Positions 41,987 to 47,521 of a stretch of 47,521 bases of DNA are shown one piece after another. The notes beneath the pieces are model-generated. The model was given only the letters and a program-made list of their open reading frames with translations, ran no database searches and was not told where the DNA came from. The translations under genes and the position numbers were made by a program. Source of the DNA: Alphaproteobacteria bacterium (GTDB lineage Bacteria > Pseudomonadota > Alphaproteobacteria > DSM-16000 > Inquilinaceae); assembly GCA_028281925.1 (NCBI GenBank), contig JANQIX010000093.1, forward strand, positions 1 to 47,521. Reading direction: 5' to 3'. Position 1 is the stretch's first letter, and every line of letters starts with the position of its first letter.

Positions 41987-42217
41987 TCAGGCCGCGGCCT
42001 TGCCGAGCAGCGTGTCGGCGAGGCGCGTCAGGCGCGGCATCACGACGAAGCTCATCAGCGGCACGAGGACGCCGGTCAGCAGCAGCGTCCTGAGCGGCAG
42101 GGGCAGGGCCGCCAGCACAGGCTCACCCAGGATCAGGAGTGCGGTGATCAGCGGCCAGATGGCGACCCACGTCAGCAGGGCCGAGCGAGCGGGTCGACGA
42201 CGGAGAATGCGCATCAT
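41987..42217 (-). CDS. Small two-helix membrane protein (76 aa)
   Basis: The protein starts MMRILRRRPARS, followed by two hydrophobic segments (LLTWVAIWPLITALLILGEPVL and LLLTGVLVPLMSFVVMPRL) and a short cytoplasmic end. The positive N-terminus predicts N-in topology. Proteins of this kind sometimes occur with NTF2-like partners, but I do not assign a function. It starts 3 bases after the stop of the preceding NTF2-like gene; an ATG at 42214 is an equal alternative. Confidence 0.7.
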   Translation of the reverse strand: MMRILRRRPARSALLTWVAIWPLITALLILGEPVLAALPLPLRTLLLTGVLVPLMSFVVMPRLTRLADTLLGKAAA

Positions 42218-42220
42218 GGT

Positions 42221-42652
42221 TCAGCCCTCCACGTTTTCGGGTTTGTCGCTGGTCAGATGCTCGTGGACGATCACCCAGGTGCCGCCTCGCTTGCGCCAGA
42301 TCTGCGTGCCGTGCTGTGCGATCTTCAGCGGATCACCGTCCTTCGTGCGCCCGCCGCCTGAGAAGACGAAGGTGACCGCCGCCAGATCGCCCGAGACGTG
42401 TACGGCCGGCTGACCCACCGCGCGGATTGTCCAGCTGGCGATCGGGGCCATCACGGGGTTCCATGTGGCCACGTAGTCGTCGAAGCTGCTGATGGTGACG
42501 ACGTGATCGCCGAAGTCGTCCACCACATGGATGCCGTCGTCGGCGAACAGCGACCGCATGGACTCGGCATCGAAGGGGCTGTCGCCCGGGCTCCAGGCGC
42601 TGAACCATCGGTCAAGCTGGCGGCGGATCTCGGTCTCAGCAGTGTCTGACAT
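42221..42652 (-). CDS. NTF2/SnoaL-like domain protein (143 aa)
   Basis: The features are the helix TEIRRQLDRWFSAW, FDAESMRSLFADDGIHVVDDF, then AAVTFVFSGGGRTKDGDP and the end IWRKRGGTWVIVHEHLTS, matching the DUF4440/SnoaL-type group. It is paralogous to the protein encoded at 41393-41860, with the same W(V/L)IVHEH strand. It heads the operon and is divergent from the LysR regulator. The ATG at 42652 is chosen because AAAGGA lies upstream; the frame continues to 43372, but only as the shadow of the LysR gene. Confidence 0.82.
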   Translation of the reverse strand: MSDTAETEIRRQLDRWFSAWSPGDSPFDAESMRSLFADDGIHVVDDFGDHVVTISSFDDYVATWNPVMAPIASWTIRAVGQPAVHVSGDLAAVTFVFSGGGRTKDGDPLKIAQHGTQIWRKRGGTWVIVHEHLTSDKPENVEG

Positions 42653-42750
42653 CTTCAGGGTCCTTTCCGGTGGATGGTGCCTTGCGGCGTCCGTTGGGCT
42701 GAAGATCGCGATCCAGGCCGGTTCCATCCAATCGTTGCTCCTCATGCCGC

Positions 42751-42767
42751 GATAACCCATGGTTATC
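42751..42767. promoter_or_regulatory. LysR-type operator palindrome
   Basis: GATAACC-CAT-GGTTATC is a perfect 7-bp inverted repeat containing the T-N11-A core (TAACCCATGGTTA) of LysR-type binding sites. It lies in the gap between the divergent NTF2-like operon and the LysR gene and covers the upstream in-frame ATG at 42759, so it is probably the autoregulatory and activation site. Confidence 0.65.
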
Positions 42768-42770
42768 GGC

Positions 42771-43664
42771 ATGGCGATCGAACTCAGACTCTGGCGGTCA
42801 TTCCTGACAGTGGCGGAGGAGCGGAACTTCCGCCGCGCTGCCGATCGCCTGGGCGTCAGCCAGCCGGCTCTGACCAAGCAGATGCAGGAGCTGGAGGCCC
42901 GCCTGGGCGTCACCCTGCTGCGGCGTGAGCCGCGCGGGATCGAGTTGACCGAGGCCGCCTCTGCGCATCTGGATGAGGTCGGCGATCTGATCGCGTCCGC
43001 CGACAGGCTTGAACGGAGTTTCCGGGCGGCTGAGGCTGCGGCGGCTGAGGACCTGACGATCGGCGCGCGCGAGTATATCTCCCGCCGCTTCCTGCCGCGG
43101 GCGATCCAGAGCGCACGGCAGAGCTTTCCGTCGTTGAGAGCCACGGTCGAGGAGATGAGCGCGGTTGAGGCGGCGGCGGCGGCGGCGGACGGACGCGTCG
43201 ATCTCGGCATTGCGCTCTCGCCGGTCGCCGAGCCCAACCTTGTCGCTAAGCCGATCATCAGTGGTCGTTGGATGATCGTTCTGCCGGAGGAACATCGGCT
43301 AGCGGAGCGGGACCAGGTTTCAGTGGAGGCTCTGGCCAGTGAGCAACTCGTGCTGTTCGCGCGCCGCCTCAACCCCGATCTCTATGACCGGCTGGCCGCG
43401 ACCCTGGACGGCGGAGCGCCGGGATATGCGATCGCCTATCACGCCCAGGACCCGTCGGTTGGGTTGGATATGGCGGTGAATGGCGTCGGTCTTTTCATCG
43501 CGGCGTCCTATACGCTGCCGGCCCTGCCGGAGGGCCTTGTTGCTCGGCCGCTTTCCGGCTTCGGCGGCTCCCTGACGATCAGTGCCGTCTGGCGGCGCGA
43601 CAGGATGACGGGGGCGTTGCGCGCCCTCATCGACAGTCTGGGGACGGTTGGGGGGGATGGGTAA
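42771..43664 (+). CDS. LysR-family transcriptional regulator
   Basis: The protein (297 residues) has the LysR winged helix-turn-helix at its N-terminus: LRLWRSFLTVAEERNFRRAADRLGVSQPALTKQMQELEARLGVTLLRR. A type 2 periplasmic-binding-like effector domain follows (LTIGAREYISRRFLPRAI, VDLGIALSPVAEPNL, DMAVNGVGLFIAA). It likely controls the divergent NTF2-like operon. The ATG at 42771 is favoured because the operator palindrome overlaps the alternative ATG at 42759, but neither has a strong ribosome-binding site. Confidence 0.9.
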   Translation: MAIELRLWRSFLTVAEERNFRRAADRLGVSQPALTKQMQELEARLGVTLLRREPRGIELTEAASAHLDEVGDLIASADRLERSFRAAEAAAAEDLTIGAREYISRRFLPRAIQSARQSFPSLRATVEEMSAVEAAAAAADGRVDLGIALSPVAEPNLVAKPIISGRWMIVLPEEHRLAERDQVSVEALASEQLVLFARRLNPDLYDRLAATLDGGAPGYAIAYHAQDPSVGLDMAVNGVGLFIAASYTLPALPEGLVARPLSGFGGSLTISAVWRRDRMTGALRALIDSLGTVGGDG

Positions 43665-43688
43665 TGCCGGCGCGGTAGTTGGTGCAAT

Positions 43689-43703
43689 GTTCTTTTTTTG
43701 TTC
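43689..43703 (+). promoter_or_regulatory. LexA (SOS) box before dnaE2
   Basis: GTTC-TTTTTTT-GTTC matches exactly the alphaproteobacterial LexA site GTTC-N7-GTTC. It lies 133 bases upstream of the dnaE2 start and downstream of the LysR gene. DnaE2 is an SOS gene in this class, which supports function. Confidence 0.8.
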
Positions 43704-43835
43704 TATATTTCTGTTTCTCAGCCCGCGGCCTTGCGATAGGGTGAAGCCCATTCAGCGCCGTTTGGCGTCGGGCCCGGATGGCCCCGTGCGGCGCCCCATT
43801 TCGATGTCGGATTGCACATAAGGGACGCGCCGGGC

Positions 43836-46800
43836 ATGACCGGATATGCCGAGTTGCAGGTGACCACCAATTTCTCGTTCCTGCGTAGCGGCTCGCACCC
43901 TGAGGAGCTGGCGGTGACGGCCGCTGCGCTGGGGCTGTCGGCGATCGGCGTGGTCGACCGCAACTCGCTGGCCGGCGTGGTGCGCGCCCATCTCGGCTGC
44001 AATCAGGCCGGGCTGCGGTTGGTGGTCGGCGCCCGGCTCGACCTCGACGACGGCCCCAGCCTGCTGTGCTTTCCCACCGATCGCGCGGCCTATGGCCGGC
44101 TGTCGCGCCTGATCACCACCGGACGGCGCCGGGCGCCTAAGGGCGAGTGCCAACTTTCCCGTGAGGACGTCACGGCGGAAGCGGACGGGCAGAGGCTGCT
44201 GGCCGTGCCGCCGGAAACGCCGGCGCTGGCGCCGCTGGATGCCTTCGGCGAGGCGCTGGCGGATTATCGGGAGCGGTTCGGCCGGGCGCTCTCTCTCGCT
44301 GTCAGCCCGCGCTATGGCGGCGCCGATGCCAAACGCCTGGCACGGCTAGCCGCAATCGCCGACGGGCTGGACGTGCCGCTGGTCGCCACCAACGACGTGC
44401 TCTACCACAGCCCGGCGCGGCGGCCGCTGCAGGATGTGCTGACCTGCGTGCGCGAGCACTGCACCATCCGCGATGCCGGCTGGCGCCTGAACGCCAATGC
44501 CGAACGCCACCTGAAGCCGCCGGAGGAGATGGCGCGTCTGTTCCGTGCCCAGCCTCAGGCTGTCGCCCGCACCTTGGAGATCGTGGAGGCCTGCACCTTC
44601 TCATTGGACGAACTGCGCTATGAGTATCCCGAGGAGGTCGCTGAAGACGGCCTGTCGGCGCAGGAGACGCTGGAGCGGCTGGTCTGGTGCAAGGTCGCGG
44701 AGCGCTATCCGGACGGTGCGGCCGACAGGGTGGTGGGCCAGTTGCGCCATGAACTGGCGCTGATCGGGCAGCTGCGCTATGCGCCCTATTTCCTTACGGT
44801 CCACGACATCGTCCGCTTTGCCCGGTCCCAGGGCATCCTCTGCCAGGGGCGAGGATCGGCCGCGAACTCCGCCGTCTGCTACGTGCTGGGCATCACCGCC
44901 GTCGACCCGGCGCGGGCGGATCTGTTGTTCGAGCGCTTCGTGTCGGCCGAGCGCAACGAGCCGCCCGACATCGACGTGGATTTCGAGCACGAGCGGCGCG
45001 AGGAGGTGATTCAATACATCTACGGCAAGTACGGACGCGACCGGGCCGGCATGACGGCGACGGTGACCTGCTATCGCGGCCGCGGCGCCATCCGCGATGT
45101 CGGTAAGGCGATGGGGCTGTCGGTCGACACCATCACCAAGATCGCCGGCGGCCTGTGGGGATGGGGCGGTGAGGATCTGGGGGAGGAGCGCATCCGAGAG
45201 GCCGGCCTCGATCTCGCCGACCGGACCTTGCGGCAGACTCTGGCGCTGGCCCGCCAGGTGATCGGCTTCCCGCGCCATCTCTCACAGCATGTGGGCGGCT
45301 TCGTCATCAGCCGCGGCCCGTTGCCGGAGCTTGTGCCGGTGGAAAACGCCGCCATGGCCGACCGCACCGTGATCCAGTGGGACAAGGACGATCTCGACGC
45401 GCTCGGCATCCTCAAGGTCGATGTGCTGGGGCTCGGCATGCTGTCCTGCGTACGCCGCGGCTTCGACCTGTTGGAGCGGCACTATGGCCAGACGTATGAC
45501 CTCGCCAGCCTGCCGGCGGAGGATCCGGAAGTCTACGACATGCTGTGCCGGGCCGACAGCCTGGGCGTGTTCCAGGTGGAAAGCCGCGCCCAGATGACCA
45601 TGCTGCCGCGGCTCAAGCCCCGCAGCTTCTACGACCTGGTGATCGAGGTGGCGATCGTGCGGCCGGGGCCGATCCAGGGCGACATGGTCCATCCCTATCT
45701 GCGCCGCCGTAATGGGGAAGAGCCGATCGACTATCCGTCGGAAGAGCTGCAGCGCGTTCTGGAAAAGACGCTGGGCGTACCGTTGTTTCAGGAACAGGCG
45801 ATGCAGATCGCCATCGTTGCGGCCGGCTTCACGCCATCTGAGGCCGACCAACTGCGCCGCGCCATGGCGACGTTCCGCAAGCTTGGCGACATCCACCAGT
45901 TCGCCGACAAGATGGTCAACGGCATGGTCGAGCGGGACTATGACCCCGATTTCGCGGCACGTTGCTTCAAGCAGATCGAGGGCTTCGGCACCTATGGCTT
46001 TCCCGAAAGCCACGCTGCCAGCTTTGCCCTCTTGGTCTATGTCTCGGCTTGGCTGAAGTGCAAGTATCCGGCCGTGTTCGCCTGTGCTCTGCTGAACAGC
46101 CAGCCCATGGGCTTTTATGCCCCGGCGCAGATCGTCCGTGACGCGCGCGAGCACGATGTGCGGGTGCGGGAAGTCGACGTCAACTTCTCAGACTGGGACA
46201 ACACGCTGGAGCCGCTGGGCGACGACCGCTTCGCGCTCCGGCTCGGCTTCCGCCAGGTCAAGGGGATGAAAGAGGAGGAGGCGGAGCGGCTGGTGGCTGC
46301 ACGCGAGGCTGCTGGCCTGTTCGACAGCCCACGCGTGCTGTGGCGGCGGGCTGGACTGCAGACCGCGACGCTGGAAGCGCTGGCACGTGCCGACGCCTTC
46401 CGCTCAATGGATCTCGACCGGCGCGACGCGTCCTGGGCCGTCAAGGTGCTCGGGCCTGCCCCGTTGCCGCTGTTCGACGGGCTGGACCACGAAGCGGTGG
46501 AGCCTGCGGTTGCCCTGCCGCGCATGGCATTGAGCGAGCATGTGGTGCAAGACTACGCCACCGTCTCGCTTACCCTGAAGTGCCATCCGGTGGCCTTTTT
46601 GCGCGACGGGTTGGCGGCCGCCGGCTTTTCGGAAGCATCGCGGCTGCGCGACCTGCCGCATGGCCGGCGCCTGAAGGTGGCGGGCCTCGTGCTGGTGCGT
46701 CAGCGGCCCGGCAGCGCACGCGGCGTCATCTTTATCACGACGGAGGATGAGACCGGCGTCGCCAATCTGGTCGTCATGCCGCCGGTCTTCGAACGGTACC

Positions 46801-47039
46801 GGCGCAATGTGCTGCGGGCCCGCCTGTTGGGCGCCACCGGCACGGTGGAACGGGTGGGCGAAGTCATCCATCTGAAGGTCGATCATCTGGACGACCTGTC
46901 GGATCGGCTGGCGAGCTTGAGCAGCGATGGTGAGGGCTCGGCCGTCCTCACCCGCCATCTTGCCCGCGCTGACGAAGTTCGCCGGCCGACCGGCGACCAC
47001 CGGGAGGTCAAGCTGCAGAGATCCCGCAACTTCCGTTGA
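43836..47039 (+). CDS. dnaE2: Error-prone DNA polymerase III alpha subunit (DnaE2)
   Basis: The 1067-residue protein starts with a PHP-type domain in the DnaE2 form (YAELQVTTNFSFLRSGSHPEEL, GLSAIGVVDRNSLAGVVRAH). The polymerase catalytic aspartates are in PPDIDVDFEHERREE near residue 376, followed by VTCYRGRGAIRDVGKAMGL, HVGGFVISRGPL, KVDVLGLGMLSC and VRPGPIQGDMVHPYLRRR. An OB-fold region lies near the end. It replicates across damage together with ImuA/ImuB in the mutasome; these genes are not adjacent here. The ATG at 43836 is preferred over a TTG at 43812, with AGGGA upstream. Confidence 0.95.
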   Translation: MTGYAELQVTTNFSFLRSGSHPEELAVTAAALGLSAIGVVDRNSLAGVVRAHLGCNQAGLRLVVGARLDLDDGPSLLCFPTDRAAYGRLSRLITTGRRRAPKGECQLSREDVTAEADGQRLLAVPPETPALAPLDAFGEALADYRERFGRALSLAVSPRYGGADAKRLARLAAIADGLDVPLVATNDVLYHSPARRPLQDVLTCVREHCTIRDAGWRLNANAERHLKPPEEMARLFRAQPQAVARTLEIVEACTFSLDELRYEYPEEVAEDGLSAQETLERLVWCKVAERYPDGAADRVVGQLRHELALIGQLRYAPYFLTVHDIVRFARSQGILCQGRGSAANSAVCYVLGITAVDPARADLLFERFVSAERNEPPDIDVDFEHERREEVIQYIYGKYGRDRAGMTATVTCYRGRGAIRDVGKAMGLSVDTITKIAGGLWGWGGEDLGEERIREAGLDLADRTLRQTLALARQVIGFPRHLSQHVGGFVISRGPLPELVPVENAAMADRTVIQWDKDDLDALGILKVDVLGLGMLSCVRRGFDLLERHYGQTYDLASLPAEDPEVYDMLCRADSLGVFQVESRAQMTMLPRLKPRSFYDLVIEVAIVRPGPIQGDMVHPYLRRRNGEEPIDYPSEELQRVLEKTLGVPLFQEQAMQIAIVAAGFTPSEADQLRRAMATFRKLGDIHQFADKMVNGMVERDYDPDFAARCFKQIEGFGTYGFPESHAASFALLVYVSAWLKCKYPAVFACALLNSQPMGFYAPAQIVRDAREHDVRVREVDVNFSDWDNTLEPLGDDRFALRLGFRQVKGMKEEEAERLVAAREAAGLFDSPRVLWRRAGLQTATLEALARADAFRSMDLDRRDASWAVKVLGPAPLPLFDGLDHEAVEPAVALPRMALSEHVVQDYATVSLTLKCHPVAFLRDGLAAAGFSEASRLRDLPHGRRLKVAGLVLVRQRPGSARGVIFITTEDETGVANLVVMPPVFERYRRNVLRARLLGATGTVERVGEVIHLKVDHLDDLSDRLASLSSDGEGSAVLTRHLARADEVRRPTGDHREVKLQRSRNFR

Positions 47040-47521
47040 TCCCGGAGCCTTCCCCATTTCGGCAGCTGCCGGATCCGATGGATAAAGGGAAGGTTTTTGT
47101 GAAGGTAGCGAACTATCAGCGCACGCCACAGTTACGATGGAGCTCCCGCATCGGCGCTATGAATGTTAAGCTTTTGTGAAAGAGGCAATGGATGAAGTCA
47201 GTAACGTTGCCTTCCTTGAGATGACGCCCGATATTCGACTTGTCTAGTCTTTGTTAATCTCGATCCGAGATCCTTCCAGGCGCAAGCCAACTCCATCAGA
47301 CTGCAACCAGGATTGCGCGCATCTCGTCGAGTAGAAAACATGGCGGCAATGGACGACGCGAGACTATCCCTTGAGGTCTTAGCCCAACGGTGCCGCGGGC
47401 CCAACCGATGGCCGGCACCGAACGGTCATCGCATCGCAGAGACCGCCACACTGAAACCGACCAGTGCCCAACGGCATCATTAGGCGGAGCGCCGCAGAGC
47501 CTCGGATCGACGATGAACCTG
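47040..47521. other. Gene-free end of window
   Basis: I find no coding frame, tRNA or clear terminator in these 482 bases, and they are less GC-rich than the rest. A 12-base palindrome CGGCAGCTGCCG follows dnaE2. An ATG at 47513 could begin a gene that continues past the window, but nine bases are too few to judge. Confidence 0.5.

Noticed and set aside
42653..43372. Upstream extension of the NTF2-like frame
   Set aside because: It is antisense to the LysR gene and Ser/Arg-rich; the start at 42652 has a ribosome-binding site.
47198..47404. 68-residue minus-strand frame after dnaE2
   Set aside because: It uses a TTG start with no ribosome-binding site, and the composition is not protein-like.

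Overview
The window is GC-rich DNA with strong codon bias and reads as the chromosome of an alphaproteobacterium, probably Rhodospirillales-like; the genus is not identifiable from the sequence alone. Three observations support this: a GTTC-N7-GTTC LexA box (the alphaproteobacterial form) upstream of dnaE2, a bacterial NDUFS4-type complex I accessory subunit gene, and many transport and catabolic operons whose genes overlap at ATGA/GTGA junctions. I saw no insertion sequence, phage, CRISPR or plasmid feature.

Layout. 1-4660: a giant right-handed beta-helix repeat protein, cut off by the window start and closed by two hairpins. 4780-6665: a Tag-like DNA glycosylase, tRNA-Pro, a small unknown protein, the complex I subunit and tRNA-Arg. 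6710-12882: a HerA/DUF87 ATPase divergent from an RND efflux adaptor-permease pair, with a palindrome inside the efflux promoter. 12947-18428: an isochorismatase-family hydrolase and a five-gene LIV-type (amino acid/amide/urea) ABC transporter operon. 18502-22254: three unusual envelope-type proteins: a tandem, diverged HflC-HflK-like (SPFH) protein, a protein with two beta/gamma-crystallin domains plus a Cys-rich region, and a small HExxH protein. 22454-25195: a three-gene operon of glutamine synthetase-like enzyme, N-formylglutamate amidohydrolase and a second isochorismatase paralogue. 25264-27353: UxaA-type altronate dehydratase coupled to a GNAT acetyltransferase. 27410-29978: a compact operon of SAM methyltransferase, RNA ligase and HD-domain/polynucleotide kinase, interpreted as an RNA repair cassette. 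30108-30431: a PilZ protein. 30618-38594: hexuronate catabolism (manD divergent from a FadR/GntR regulator, uxaC, a TRAP transporter and a UxuB/UxaB-type reductase). 38623-41082: a large MscS channel. 41393-43664: two NTF2/SnoaL-like proteins and two tiny membrane proteins, divergent from a LysR regulator. 43836-47039: dnaE2. The last 480 bases hold no gene I can support.

How the genes work together. The hexuronate block makes a coherent route. TRAP uptake brings in a uronate, UxaC isomerises it to fructuronate, the reductase makes mannonate, and ManD dehydrates it to 2-keto-3-deoxygluconate. UxaA would supply the parallel altronate branch. The enzymes that process 2-keto-3-deoxygluconate further are not in the window. 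A FadR-type operator (TGGTNNNGCCA) lies in the manD/regulator gap.

Most interesting candidates for new biology: the methyltransferase-ligase-HD-Pnk cassette, which resembles a Pnkp/Hen1-like RNA repair system assembled from different parts; the single-chain HflC-HflK-like secreted or anchored protein; and the beta/gamma-crystallin/Cys-rich secreted protein divergent from it.
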